64,000 nt of DNA. It comes from Longimicrobiaceae bacterium (GTDB taxonomy: Bacteria > Gemmatimonadota > Gemmatimonadetes > Longimicrobiales > Longimicrobiaceae). Positions 17,657-27,419 of this stretch are shown here, piece after piece. The stretch is taken from contig DASVBS010000069.1 of the NCBI GenBank assembly GCA_036375715.1, forward strand, positions 37,480 to 101,479, written 5' to 3'. Every line of letters starts with the position of its first letter. Position 1 is the first letter of the stretch. Made by a program: the position numbers and the translations under genes. The notes beneath the pieces were generated by a model that saw nothing but the letters and a program-made list of their open reading frames with translations, did not search any database and was not told where the DNA came from.

Positions 17657-18592
17657 ATGACACCGGCGGAGCTCCGGGCGCGTACCAAGCGCGCCGTGCA
17701 GGCAGCGGTCGCGGCGGCCCGGGAGCTGGGGCTCGACGTCGGAGAGCCAGTCGTGCTGCACGATGTGTTCTCCGTCGTCGTACACCTCGCTCCGCTGCCC
17801 GTGGTGGTGCGGGTGCCGGTGGTGCTTCCGCAGCCGCTTCGCGGCGCTGCCCTGGTCGCGCGTCAGCAGCGGGAGATCGACGTTGTCAGGTGGCTCGCCC
17901 GCCGTGGGGTCGCGGTCGTCGCCCCCAGTTCGCTCGTGCCCGCGAACCCGATCCAGCGCGACGGCTATTCGATGACCTTCTGGGAGCTCGCGGAGGCCTC
18001 CGAGGAGCACGTTCCCTACGGACCTGGCGACAGCGGGCGGGTGGTGAAGCTGCACGCCGTCCTGCGCGACTATCCCGCCGAAGGGCTAGCCTTCCTGTCG
18101 CCGGTGAACGCCGTGGTCCCCGCGCTACTCGAGTCCCTCGCCGCCACCCCCGAGCTGATCTCCGCCAGCGACCTGGACCGTGCCCGTCGCGAGTGGGAGG
18201 TGCTCGAGCCGGTGCTCGGATCGCGTGAGGGTTTCGAGGCGCTGTTCCCGGAGACGCCGGTGCAGGCTGTCCATGGCGATGCGCCCTCGTACAACATCAT
18301 CCTGACCCGCTCGGGACCGCGCTTCGCCGATTTCGAGGACGTGACGTGCGGACCGGTGGAGTGGGATCTCGCGGGCGGCATCCCTGAGGATGTCGAGAAT
18401 TACAACCGCGAAGCTCGACGCCTTGGGCTTCGGCCACTCGATCCCGCCGTCTTGCGGGTGATGACGACCGCGAGGATGCTCCAGCTGGTGGCGGCGTTTG
18501 CCCTGGTGCCCGAGCTGCCTGTGCTCGCCGAGGGGCTTCGACCGGCGCTGGAGGCATGGCGGGCGATGCCTTTGGCCGGAGGGATCGGCTGA
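17657..18592 (+). CDS. Aminoglycoside phosphotransferase (APH)-family kinase-like protein
   Basis: ATG 17657 gives a 311-residue soluble protein. Upstream in-frame sequence overlaps the DUF4893 gene start and is not protein-like. It has the kinase C-lobe signatures VHGDAPSYNII (HGDxxxxN catalytic loop) and FADFEDVTCGPVEWDLA (metal-binding Asp), while the N-lobe is divergent. The family includes antibiotic kinases and many housekeeping small-molecule kinases such as choline, homoserine and macrolide types. No resistance function can be concluded. No operon partner is evident. Confidence 0.85.
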   Translation: MTPAELRARTKRAVQAAVAAARELGLDVGEPVVLHDVFSVVVHLAPLPVVVRVPVVLPQPLRGAALVARQQREIDVVRWLARRGVAVVAPSSLVPANPIQRDGYSMTFWELAEASEEHVPYGPGDSGRVVKLHAVLRDYPAEGLAFLSPVNAVVPALLESLAATPELISASDLDRARREWEVLEPVLGSREGFEALFPETPVQAVHGDAPSYNIILTRSGPRFADFEDVTCGPVEWDLAGGIPEDVENYNREARRLGLRPLDPAVLRVMTTARMLQLVAAFALVPELPVLAEGLRPALEAWRAMPLAGGIG

Positions 18593-18764
18593 CCGCTCGA
18601 GTCCCCTTCACTCACTGTCGAACCTCGAGCGCCCCCACACCCGGGGAACAGGGGTTGCGGCAGGGCGAGCGCTCGGCTCGAACTGAGCGGGAGATGATCC
18701 TGGAGCCCGTGGGCATGCCCCTCGGTTGCAGGGAAATGCTCCTCGAACCCAGCCCAGGACGCCC

Positions 18765-19979
18765 ATGACTCGCCACCTCTTGCTGCCGGCGCTCGCGGGA
18801 CTGCTCGCCTGCGCCTCGAATCCGGGACAGGACGATCCCTGCGTAATGGCCACTCCCTCCACCGAGGGCTGGACCTCGTACGACGAGGGGGCGTTCACCC
18901 TCCAGCTACCGCCGGACTACGAGCGGGGTGACGTGCAGGGCATCGATTCCCAGGTGGGGCGCTGGGAGGCGCCGGGGAAGCAGGTGAGCTATGACTTCGG
19001 CGCGTATTCGAATCCTCTGGAGCCCGACGGCCTGAATGCGTTCCCCGACCTCGTGGTCTGCCAGGAGAGCGACGGCCAGGGCTCGCCGCGCATCATTCGC
19101 TATTCGCCTGCCGAGGGTGGATATGCCGTCGCCGCCCACTGGCCGAACGTGCAGGAGCGTGGCGGTCGGAGCCTGTCTCTGACCATCGAAGGGGTGGTGG
19201 GGCAGGCGGAAGACCAGGCGGAGCTGATCGCCATCTTCCGCTCGGTTCGCATCGGCAACTCGGCAGGGGACACGGCGCGGGGAGAGGGTGATTCGCTGCC
19301 CGGTGGAGACCCGGGGGCAGTATCGCGCGCTCCGGTTGACGGCGGAGCCCCACCCGCGACCGGCTATCGGGCGGGCGGCAACGAACCCTTCTGGACGCTG
19401 ACCTTCGCGGAGTCCGCGATGGCGTTCTCCGACATCGGCATCGAAGATTCGGTGCACGCGCCCCGTCCGGAGCCCGAGCCCCTGTCCAACGGCTGGAGGT
19501 TCTCCGCCACAGCAAACGGACAGCCCTTCGTGGTCGAGATCGAGAACCGGCGCTGCAACGATTCGATGAGCGGCCGCCCCTTCCCGCACTCGGTCACCGT
19601 GGCCGTCCTGGGACGCGACTACAGCGGGTGCGGGGGTGATACGGCTTCGCTCCTGACCGGCGGCGAGTGGGTGGTGGAGGATCTCGAAGGCGAGGAGACC
19701 TCCGGGGATCGGCGGCCGACTTTGCAGTTCTCTTCCGAGGGGGCGGTGACCGGCACCGGGGGCTGCAACCGTTTCCGGGCGAGCTACGAGATGACCGGGG
19801 AAGGGCTGCGAATCGGTCCGGCCGCGGCGACCCGTATGGCGTGTCTTGACGAGGCCGCGAACGCGCAGGAGACACGCTTCTTCGCGCTGCTCGAGCAGGT
19901 GACCCGCTTCGATATCGCCGAGGACGGCAGGCTGGTGCTGCTTGCCCTCGATCGACCCATCATCGCGGCCCGGCGCTGA
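18765..19979 (+). CDS. Lipoprotein with GNEPFW-type and META (HslJ-like) domains
   Basis: The start is ATG 18765 (404 residues), which gives a lipoprotein signal LPALAGLLAC. Three parts are visible: an N-terminal region (about 30-185) resembling a secreted PsbP-like surface protein (FTLQLPPDYERGDVQGID), a middle COG3650-type segment beginning GGNEPFWTLTF and containing paired cysteines (RRCNDSMSG, YSGCGGD), and a C-terminal META domain (about 295-404, LTGGEWVVEDL, then TGTGGCNRFRASY). META/HslJ proteins are periplasmic and linked to stress or novobiocin tolerance. The three-domain fusion is longer than usual. It is followed after 37 bp by another lipoprotein gene. Confidence 0.85.
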   Translation: MTRHLLLPALAGLLACASNPGQDDPCVMATPSTEGWTSYDEGAFTLQLPPDYERGDVQGIDSQVGRWEAPGKQVSYDFGAYSNPLEPDGLNAFPDLVVCQESDGQGSPRIIRYSPAEGGYAVAAHWPNVQERGGRSLSLTIEGVVGQAEDQAELIAIFRSVRIGNSAGDTARGEGDSLPGGDPGAVSRAPVDGGAPPATGYRAGGNEPFWTLTFAESAMAFSDIGIEDSVHAPRPEPEPLSNGWRFSATANGQPFVVEIENRRCNDSMSGRPFPHSVTVAVLGRDYSGCGGDTASLLTGGEWVVEDLEGEETSGDRRPTLQFSSEGAVTGTGGCNRFRASYEMTGEGLRIGPAAATRMACLDEAANAQETRFFALLEQVTRFDIAEDGRLVLLALDRPIIAARR

Positions 19980-20016
19980 GCGCTGGGCCGGCGCCGATAG
20001 CTGTGGATAGCGACCA

Positions 20017-20706
20017 ATGAGCACAACCCGCCCGGATCTTTCCGTTGCGCGCCGGCGATCCATCGCGCTTCCCGCGCTTGCACTCCTCCTCTTCGCCTGC
20101 GGCTCTCCCGAACCTGGCTCCGACGAGGTCGCCGCGTCCGCGGACAGCGTGGAAGTGGATGGCTCAGGCGTCGCTCAGGACACGGCGGATTCGCCGACGC
20201 CGTCCGCGCCATCTGCCGGATCTGCCGGCACTGACTCGTCCCCGCCGCTGACCCCGGAAGGCTGGGGCCCGATCCGGATCGGGATGACGCGGGCTGAGCT
20301 GGTGGCGGCCGCCGGGGAGGACGCGAATCCGGAGGCGGTCGGGGGGCCGGAACCGGAGGCCTGCGACGAATTCCGGCCGACGCAGGCACCCGAGGGCATG
20401 TTGGTAATGGTCGAGCGCGATCGTGTGACCCGCATCACCATCAGCGCGGGAGCCGACGTTCGCACCGACCGAGGCTTTGGGGTGGGCGGCTCTGCCGAGG
20501 AGATCAAGCAGGCCTACGGCGAGGCCGCGGAGACCATGCCGCACAAATACTCCCCCGCGCCGGCGGAGTATATCACCGTGTGGACGGTCCGGCCCGGCTC
20601 GTCAGGTGAGGCCCGAGGCATCGTGTACGAAGTCGGCGAAGACGGACGCGTGGCCCACATCCACGCCGGAGGGCCGAGTATTCAGTATGTGGAGGGGTGC
20701 CTGTAG
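20017..20706 (+). CDS. Hypothetical lipoprotein
   Basis: This 229-residue protein has a lipoprotein signal (IALPALALLLFAC) and a low-complexity Ser/Pro/Ala/Asp linker (about 35-80). The mature domain starts GWGPIRIGMTRAEL, reminiscent of the repeated BamE/SmpA-like small outer-membrane domain, and contains two cysteines (EACDE and VEGCL) that could form a disulfide. It is probably anchored in the outer membrane or inner-membrane outer leaflet. Function is unknown. It lies 37 bp after the META lipoprotein gene and is likely co-transcribed with it. Confidence 0.75.
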   Translation: MSTTRPDLSVARRRSIALPALALLLFACGSPEPGSDEVAASADSVEVDGSGVAQDTADSPTPSAPSAGSAGTDSSPPLTPEGWGPIRIGMTRAELVAAAGEDANPEAVGGPEPEACDEFRPTQAPEGMLVMVERDRVTRITISAGADVRTDRGFGVGGSAEEIKQAYGEAAETMPHKYSPAPAEYITVWTVRPGSSGEARGIVYEVGEDGRVAHIHAGGPSIQYVEGCL

Positions 20707-20806
20707 GTCAGTGCGAGAGCCCGTGCCAAGCATGGGATTGTCCGCCGCCCTCCTCGATGCGCGCGATGCTTCGTGGTACTCAGCGTGACAGAAGGGGGCG
20801 GTAGTT

Positions 20807-22381
20807 CTAGCTTCTCCCTTCTGCCTCGCCCACTTCCAACACCACCCTCCGATACCCCGTCAGCCCGGGTTCCCCGCGATCCGCAACTTCCAGAATCACG
20901 TGAACCTCGGATCCCGCTGCGTCCTCAGGCACTCGCACTACCACCTCCGCCTCCTCGGCACCCACGAGCTCCACCGAGCCCTCGTAGTCCGAGGGGTCGG
21001 GATAGACCCACCAGCGGAAATCCAGCGGATCCCCATCCGGATCGTACGAACCGCCTGCGCGGAGCGTCACCTCCCCGCCGGGGGCGACCGAGCGTACGAT
21101 CACTCGGCGCGACGAGTCGGCGTCGATTACGCCGACCGGGTTGTGATTCACTTCGTCGACAGGCCGGACCGCGCGATCCATCCGTGCGGCGAAGTCGTTC
21201 TGGTAGGCCTGCCGCCAGCGTGCCACCGTCCATTTGCGACGCACCGCTACATCGGTTGTCCCTGAGGGATGCGCGTCCTCGGCGTCCACGAAACGCCCGC
21301 CGACCCGGTGCTGGAAACGACCGCCCCAGCCGCCGTAGGTCGGGTGCTCGGGATCGGAGAGACCGTTGGGCAGAAAGTAGAACCACGAGGGCGTGTCCCC
21401 TTCCTTCACACCCCGACCGTTGCGCGGCGTGCCCGGGTTCTGAGCGGTGACCGGGTAGCCTGCCCCGAGTGGGCCGTGGCCCGTCCTCACGTTTTCCTCG
21501 ACCCAGTCCTCGAGCACGAGCGGAGCAACCGAGTCGTCAACCAGCGGCAGGGCAGGGCCGTCTCCGACCCTGGAATCGTTCTGGTACATCCCGCGGAAGA
21601 GAGCGGAGAAGCGATCCATGCCCGGAGGCCCGGTCTCCACGTAGAACAGCGAGGGAAAGTTCTCGAGGATCCACTCGCCCGTACCCGGCTCGCCCGAGAA
21701 GGCGTCCTGATCCGCGATGGCGTAGACGCGCAGCTTCGAGAGAAACGTCGCCGCCGCGACGGAGTCGCGGGCGGCGCGCACGTCGAAGAGCGCCTGTGCC
21801 AGGTCGTGCACTCCACCCCAGATCACGACCCGCACCGGATCGGCTGGGGACGCCGCGTCCGTGACCGCGATGATGCGTTCGGAGCCGGGGGTGCTCCGCC
21901 CCTCGCCCAGGTGAGGCACGCCCCGTTGCGCGCTGCCACTCACGATCAGCGCCCGTAAGCTGTCGGGGTGCGGGTAGCGCTCGTCGTGGCCCCTCAAGTT
22001 GGCGTAGACCGCGGCATAGTCGTCCACGATCTCCTCGATGAGGTGCGGCTGCGTGATCGCATTATCGAGCTCCCCCGGGATGCCGCTGGCGGTCGCGATC
22101 AGCCCCGCGATCCGGAACTCGTTGGCGTAGAGCAGCAGGCGACGCAGCGACTGCATGTCGTCCGGATCCCCGCCGATGTCTGTCAGGACGACGAGGATGG
22201 GGCGCTCGATCGCCAGCTCGGACAGCGCCCCGGCCTGCGAGGCGCCCGGAGGTGTGGCGGGATCACCCGAGCCTTCGTCCTGGTTCGAGGCCGAGGGCGT
22301 GCACGCTCCCGGGATCACGATCGCGAGAGCGAGCCAGAGGCGCAGCGCGGCGGACCGACATGAGGCGGGTGAACGGGTCAT
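20807..22381 (-). CDS. Sde182/DUF1593-type nucleoside-hydrolase-like lipoprotein
   Basis: ATG 22381 gives 524 residues with a lipoprotein-like signal (LWLALAIVIPGAC); a GTG ten codons upstream is an alternative. The main domain has LTDIGGDPDDMQSLRRLL, the acidic metal-binding signature shared with nucleoside hydrolases, then GSAQRGVPHL and VVIWGGVHDLAQAL. The C-terminal 110 residues form an Ig/cadherin-like domain (GGSYDPDGDPLDFRWWVYP). This is the architecture of Sde182-like proteins linked to cellulose and polysaccharide use. It is a secreted, putative glycan-active lipoprotein. It is divergent from the DUF1549/DUF1553 gene, next to a degradative block. Confidence 0.88.
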   Translation of the reverse strand: MTRSPASCRSAALRLWLALAIVIPGACTPSASNQDEGSGDPATPPGASQAGALSELAIERPILVVLTDIGGDPDDMQSLRRLLLYANEFRIAGLIATASGIPGELDNAITQPHLIEEIVDDYAAVYANLRGHDERYPHPDSLRALIVSGSAQRGVPHLGEGRSTPGSERIIAVTDAASPADPVRVVIWGGVHDLAQALFDVRAARDSVAAATFLSKLRVYAIADQDAFSGEPGTGEWILENFPSLFYVETGPPGMDRFSALFRGMYQNDSRVGDGPALPLVDDSVAPLVLEDWVEENVRTGHGPLGAGYPVTAQNPGTPRNGRGVKEGDTPSWFYFLPNGLSDPEHPTYGGWGGRFQHRVGGRFVDAEDAHPSGTTDVAVRRKWTVARWRQAYQNDFAARMDRAVRPVDEVNHNPVGVIDADSSRRVIVRSVAPGGEVTLRAGGSYDPDGDPLDFRWWVYPDPSDYEGSVELVGAEEAEVVVRVPEDAAGSEVHVILEVADRGEPGLTGYRRVVLEVGEAEGRS

Positions 22382-23065
22382 GATGAGAGATGCAGAGAGA
22401 TGGGTAAGCACCGGCGCGATTGGCGTTTCCTCCCGGTCCGCGTCGCCAACTGAGAGGCAGCGACGTGGACCGGGACATGGACCAGGATGTGTGCCGGGTG
22501 CCCCCGGCTAGTCGGCTACCGAAAAGAACGAGGCCTTCCTGCGGAGGGAAGGGGCTACCCAGCGAGCGGAGGGGGCTGCGGGACTTGACCGGAAAGTGGT
22601 GGGCGACTATGAAGGCAATGTGCTCCCAGGTGACTCTCGTCCCGGTCGTGGGCACCCGGCAGAGACCTCCACCCGCTGCGGCCCCCGGTCACTCTGGTGG
22701 CCGCTTCACCTGCCGCCGAGCGTTCTGATGCAGCCTGCGGATCGAGCGAACGCCTGCGGGAGAGCGGTCCGGGACCCCGGCCGCGGCAGGACTGCCGGTG
22801 CATCTGCGACGCGAACCACCGGAAGGCATCGGCATCCCTCCGGTGCCGAGCTCCCGGAAGATTGATCGAATGGCGTTCATTCGCCATTCTACCGGAACAC
22901 ACGGCTCCCTATCTCCTTCCTCCAGCTCGCTGCCCATGGCCGCGATTCGTCTCTCCAGCCCGACCGCCACGACCCGTTTACGGGAGAACCACAGCTCGAC
23001 AATGCCTCCGGCGATCGGGCGGCCGGCAGGCATTCTGACGATCCACTGCTCGCCCGCGGGGTGCC
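22382..23065. other. Long intergenic region upstream of cytochrome/DUF1549 gene
   Basis: About 680 bp between divergent genes contains only short open frames with no protein-like pattern. The one ordered element is the inverted repeat at 22868-22889. The spacing leaves room for two promoters and a long leader. I see no RNA gene. Confidence 0.4.
22868..22889. promoter_or_regulatory. Candidate operator: 8-bp inverted repeat
   Basis: GAATGGCG (22868-22875) and CGCCATTC (22882-22889) form a perfect inverted repeat with a 6-bp spacer. A TTGATC (22862-22867) followed 17 bp later by CATTCT (22885-22890) would place the palindrome inside a promoter spacer, 177 bp before the DUF1549/DUF1553 gene. Promoter match is weak; the operator role is a guess from symmetry. 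Confidence 0.35.
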
Positions 23066-25951
23066 ATGATCGGTGAGTCCATCCGGAGGCGCCTGCCAGC
23101 CCGGCTGAGGGAAGCGCCGCCTGCCGTTCGCTTCGGCGCGGTGGCGGGGCTCGCGCTGGTGACCGTGGTCGCGGTCGCCGGCCTTCGCGGGGGCGAGCGC
23201 GTCGACTTCAACAGCGACGTCCGGCCGATCCTGAACGGCAAGTGCATCGCCTGCCACGGCGGGGTGAAGCGCTCCGGCGGTTTCGGCGTGCTCTTCCGCG
23301 AGGACGCGCTGGCGATCGGTGAGTCGGGACGCCCTGGAATCGTCCCCAGGGACGCGGACGCAAGCGAGCTGATCCGGCGGATCACCCATCCGGACCCGAC
23401 CGAGCGGATGCCGCACGATGCGGATCCGCTCAGCGACGAAGAGATCGACATCCTGCGGCGGTGGATCGATCAGGGAGCGGAATGGGGAGAGCACTGGGCC
23501 TACCAGCCGCCGGTCTTGCCGACGGTGCCGGAGGTAAAAGACGAATCCTGGCCCGCGTCGGACATCGACCGCTTTGTGCTGGCCCGGCTCGAAGCCGAGG
23601 GGCTGGAGCCATCCCCCCGTGCCCCCTGTGAGACGCTCCTCCGCCGCGTCTCAATCGACCTGGTCGGCCTGCCCCCGACCGTCGAGGAAGCCGAGGCGTT
23701 CTGCGCCGATCCCTCGCCGGCGGCTTACGAGAAGGTCGTCGACCGCCTGCTCGCCTCCCCCCGTTATGGCGAGAACTGGGCGTCGATGTGGCTCGACCTG
23801 GCACGATACGCCGACACCAAGGGCTACGAGAAGGACCAGCACCGCGACATCTGGCCGTACCGTGACTGGGTGATCCGGGCGCTGAACGAGGACATGCCCT
23901 TCGACCGGTTCACCATCGAGCAGCTTGCCGGGGACCTGCTGCCGAAGGCCACGGACGATCAACTCCTGGCCACCGCCTTCCACCGCAACACCATGACGAA
24001 CGACGAGGACGGCACGGACGACGAGGAGTTCCGCGTCGCCGCCGTCCTCGATCGCGTCAACACCACCATGGAGGTCTGGCAGGGCACCACCATCGCGTGT
24101 GTCCAGTGCCACAGCCATCCCTACGATCCGATACGTCACGAGGAGTACTACGAGCTCTTCGCCCTCTTCAACAATACCCTCGACGGCGATCGAAAGAACG
24201 ACGGCCCCCGGATGCCCATCTACGAAAAGGAAGGGCGCCGACAGGTGGCCGAGATCCTCTCGCGGATCCAGGCACTCGGGGTGGAGACCGCTCCCGCGGA
24301 GAGCGCGCTCGCGCGCAGGGTCGAGAAGGTGCTCCACCCGCTCGGCTGGATGCCGGCGGCGGATTTCGACACATCTAGCGCGGTGATGAGCACCGGGGAC
24401 TTCGTCTCTCCGCTGGAGAATGGCGGCTGGGTACGATATTCCAACGTCGATCTGGATGGGGTGGCGGTGATCGGGCTGGGGTTCAGCGGGAAGGAAGGGG
24501 AGGTGGAGCTGCGCCTCGATGCCCCGGATGGCCCGCTGCTGGGGCGTGCCGCGCTGGCCGAGGGGAGGGTGTGGCGCTCCCCGGGCGGCCTGTCGCTCGA
24601 GCCCACGCTTTTGGTGCCCATCCAGGCGACACCAGGGCGGCACGACCTGGTGCTCGTGCTCCTCTCCGACCAGGTCGGCGGGTTCCGGATCACCTCGCTC
24701 TCCCGTTACCCGGCCGGAATGGTCGAAGGGGAGGGGAGTGAGGAGCTCGAGCACCTGGTGAGCGACCTGCTGGCCGTGCCGCCTGAGGCCGAGGTGCCGG
24801 TCCTGCGCGAGCGTCCGCCCGATCGTCGCCGGATCACCCAACTCTTCGACCGGGGCAACTGGTTGGTACGCACCGACACGGTGCAGCCGGGGATACCCGC
24901 GGCGTTGGCGGGTGACGTGGAGGCTGATCCCGTCGACCGCCTGGAATTCGCGCGCTGGCTGGTGAGCAAAGAGAACCCGCTCACGGCTCGGGTGATCGTC
25001 AACCGTATCTGGGCGCGGCTGTTCGGCACCGGCATCGTGCCGACGCTGAGCGACTTCGGGACCCAGGGGGACCCGCCGTCCCACCCGGCGCTGCTCGACT
25101 ACCTGGCGCTCCGCTTCCGGGACGAGCACGACTGGAGCCTCAAGGCGCTAGTGCGCGACGTCGTCCTGTCGTCCACCTATCAGCAGTCCTCGCGTGTCAC
25201 CCCGGAGTCGCTCGAGGCCGATCCCGAGAACCGGCTGCTCGGGCGCGGGCCGCGGGTCCGCCTCTCCGCTGAGCAGGTGCGCGACCAGGCGCTGGCTGTC
25301 GCGGGGCTGCTGAGCGATCGGATGTACGGGCCGGGGGTGATGCCGCCGCAGCCGCCGGGCCTCTGGAGCTCCCCCTACAACGACCGCCAGTGGGTGACCT
25401 CTCCCGGAGAGGATCGATACCGGCGCGCCGTCTATACGTACTGGAAGCGAACCGCCCCCTATCCGTCTTTGATGGCCTTCGACGCGCCCAGCCGCGAAGT
25501 CTGTGTGTCGCTGCGCATCCAGACCAACACCCCGCTCCAGGCGTTGGTCACGCTGAACGACCCCGTGTACGTGGAGGCGGCGCAGGCGCTGGCGCGGCGC
25601 ATGTCGGCCGAAGGTGGCTCGCTGGAAGAGCAGATCCGCCGCGGCTACCGCCTCGCCCTGCTACGCGATCCCGACGCCGCTTCGCTGTCCGAGTTGGTCG
25701 ACGCCTATCACGACGCGGCCGAGGCGTATCGCGCCGACCGGGAGCTACTGGATTCCGCGGTTGAGCCGTACCGCCCCTACGACAAACCCCCGGAGGACGC
25801 CGACGGCTACGTGAGTGCGGTCGCCGAAGGCGACGAGAGCACGGAGCATCCGCTGTTCGCCGAGCCGCCATCCGATTCGCTGCACACCGCCGCACTCACC
25901 ACCGTCGCGTCGGTGATCATGAACCTGGACGCTTTTCTGACGAGGGAGTGA
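23066..25951 (+). CDS. PSCyt1-DUF1549-DUF1553 cytochrome-fused protein
   Basis: This 961-residue protein has an N-terminal membrane anchor (about 22-40), a planctomycete cytochrome c domain with heme motif CIACHG (60-64), a DUF1549 domain with the family's second CVQCHSHPYDPI (near residue 345), and a C-terminal DUF1553 domain (about 610-900). Together with the DUF1501 gene that follows after 4 bp, it forms a gene pair very common in Planctomycetes and Verrucomicrobia and usually found in sulfatase-rich, polysaccharide-degrading loci. The biochemical reaction is not established. Heme attachment at CIACH implies a periplasmic location. It heads a probable operon to 29002 or beyond. Confidence 0.93.
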   Translation: MIGESIRRRLPARLREAPPAVRFGAVAGLALVTVVAVAGLRGGERVDFNSDVRPILNGKCIACHGGVKRSGGFGVLFREDALAIGESGRPGIVPRDADASELIRRITHPDPTERMPHDADPLSDEEIDILRRWIDQGAEWGEHWAYQPPVLPTVPEVKDESWPASDIDRFVLARLEAEGLEPSPRAPCETLLRRVSIDLVGLPPTVEEAEAFCADPSPAAYEKVVDRLLASPRYGENWASMWLDLARYADTKGYEKDQHRDIWPYRDWVIRALNEDMPFDRFTIEQLAGDLLPKATDDQLLATAFHRNTMTNDEDGTDDEEFRVAAVLDRVNTTMEVWQGTTIACVQCHSHPYDPIRHEEYYELFALFNNTLDGDRKNDGPRMPIYEKEGRRQVAEILSRIQALGVETAPAESALARRVEKVLHPLGWMPAADFDTSSAVMSTGDFVSPLENGGWVRYSNVDLDGVAVIGLGFSGKEGEVELRLDAPDGPLLGRAALAEGRVWRSPGGLSLEPTLLVPIQATPGRHDLVLVLLSDQVGGFRITSLSRYPAGMVEGEGSEELEHLVSDLLAVPPEAEVPVLRERPPDRRRITQLFDRGNWLVRTDTVQPGIPAALAGDVEADPVDRLEFARWLVSKENPLTARVIVNRIWARLFGTGIVPTLSDFGTQGDPPSHPALLDYLALRFRDEHDWSLKALVRDVVLSSTYQQSSRVTPESLEADPENRLLGRGPRVRLSAEQVRDQALAVAGLLSDRMYGPGVMPPQPPGLWSSPYNDRQWVTSPGEDRYRRAVYTYWKRTAPYPSLMAFDAPSREVCVSLRIQTNTPLQALVTLNDPVYVEAAQALARRMSAEGGSLEEQIRRGYRLALLRDPDAASLSELVDAYHDAAEAYRADRELLDSAVEPYRPYDKPPEDADGYVSAVAEGDESTEHPLFAEPPSDSLHTAALTTVASVIMNLDAFLTRE

Positions 25952-25955
25952 CGTC

Positions 25956-27419
25956 ATGAGCCTGCTCGAGGAAGCCCGCTACGCGGAGTTGGAGTTCATC
26001 ACCCGGCGCCACTTCCTGCGCACGTGCGCGAGCGGTATGGGGAGTATGGCGCTGGCCTCCCTCTTCGGGTGCGGGGGCGGGGTCGACGGCGGGGCAATCG
26101 TGAGCTCGGGAGGGCTGCAGCCGCATTTCCCGCCCCGTGTGAAACACGTCATCTTCCTGCACATGGCCGGGGCCCCCTCCCAACTCGAGCTCTTCGACTA
26201 CAAACCCGAGCTGATCAAGCTGCACAATCAGCCGTGTCCGGAATCGCTGCTCGAAGGGAAGCGCTTCGCCTTCATCGAGGGCGTCCCGAACATGCTCGGA
26301 CCCCAGGCGGAGTTCGCCCCGCGTGGCGAGTCCGGTCTGACCGTGTCCAACCTGCTCCCCAATTTCCATCGGGTGGTGGACCGCGTTACGCTGTTGAAGG
26401 CGATGTACACGGACGAGTTCAACCACGCCCCCGCCCAGCTGCTGATGCACACGGGTGGGCCGCGCCCCGGGCGTCCGAGCATCGGAGCGTGGGCTACCTG
26501 GGGGCTGGGCTCGGAGAACGAGAATCTACCCGGCTACATCGTTCTGCTCAGTGGAGGCAAGCAGCCCGATGCGGGGCGCAGTGTATTCGGGAGTGGCTTC
26601 CTGCCGACCGTCTACCAGGGCGTCCAGTGTCGCACCGGTCCGGAGCCCGTTCTCTACGTGGGTGACCCGGACGGCACCACCCGGGACATCCGGCGCCGCG
26701 CCGTCGACGCCATCAACGAGATCAATCGCCGGCAGTACGAGGAGATCGGGGATCCGGAGACGCTCACCCGCATCGCCCAGTTCGAGATGGCGTTCCGCAT
26801 GCAGGTCTCGGTGCCAGATGTGATGGACATCAGTGACGAGCCCGAGTGGGTGCACGAGATGTACGGCTCCGTGCCCGGACAATCGAGCTTTGCCAACAAC
26901 TGCCTGCTGGCGCGGCGCCTGGTGGAGAAGGGGGTGCGCTTCGTCCAGCTCTTCGACTGGGGCTGGGACGCCCACGGCGCGGCGGAGAGCGAGGCGCTGA
27001 ACGCCGGCTTTCTGCGGAAGTGCAAGGAGATCGACAAGCCCGTTGCGGCGCTCCTGGAAGACCTCGACCAACGCGGGCTGCTCGACGAGACGTTGGTGGT
27101 GTGGGGCGGGGAGTTCGGACGCACGCCGATGCAGGAGAACCGCGGAGGGAAGACCAACCCGTTCCTCGGACGCGATCACCACAGCGAGGCCTTCACCATG
27201 TGGGTCGCGGGCGGGGGGATCAAGCGGGGGTTCAGCTACGGGGAGACCGATGAGATCGGCTACTCGGGCGTCTCCGGGCGGGTGCACGTGCACGATCTGC
27301 AGGCGACCATCCTCCATCAGCTCGGGTTCGACCACGAGCGTCTCACCTACCGTTTCCAGGGGCGGCCGATGCGGCTCACTGACGTCGGCGGCCGGGTAGT
27401 GCGCGAGATCCTGGCGTGA
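25956..27419 (+). CDS. DUF1501 Tat-exported protein (sulfatase-like fold)
   Basis: This 487-residue protein has a twin-arginine leader (TRRHFLRTCASGMGSMALASLFGC). The mature domain is DUF1501: KHVIFLHMAGAPSQLELFDYKP, then LLKAMYTDEFNHAPAQLLMHTGGPRPGRPSIGAW, RRLVEKGVRFVQLFDWGWDAHG and VVWGGEFGRTPMQE. This fold is related to alkaline phosphatase/sulfatase enzymes, but the reaction is unknown. It starts 4 bp after the DUF1549/DUF1553 gene and its stop overlaps the GTG of the next gene (GTGA at 27416), so the three genes are coupled. Export through Tat implies cofactor or metal loading in the cytoplasm. Confidence 0.93.
   Translation: MSLLEEARYAELEFITRRHFLRTCASGMGSMALASLFGCGGGVDGGAIVSSGGLQPHFPPRVKHVIFLHMAGAPSQLELFDYKPELIKLHNQPCPESLLEGKRFAFIEGVPNMLGPQAEFAPRGESGLTVSNLLPNFHRVVDRVTLLKAMYTDEFNHAPAQLLMHTGGPRPGRPSIGAWATWGLGSENENLPGYIVLLSGGKQPDAGRSVFGSGFLPTVYQGVQCRTGPEPVLYVGDPDGTTRDIRRRAVDAINEINRRQYEEIGDPETLTRIAQFEMAFRMQVSVPDVMDISDEPEWVHEMYGSVPGQSSFANNCLLARRLVEKGVRFVQLFDWGWDAHGAAESEALNAGFLRKCKEIDKPVAALLEDLDQRGLLDETLVVWGGEFGRTPMQENRGGKTNPFLGRDHHSEAFTMWVAGGGIKRGFSYGETDEIGYSGVSGRVHVHDLQATILHQLGFDHERLTYRFQGRPMRLTDVGGRVVREILA

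Noticed and set aside
22412..23065. Short open frames in the divergent gap
   Set aside because: None is longer than about 115 residues or has a motif; arginine/proline-rich composition suggests shadows.
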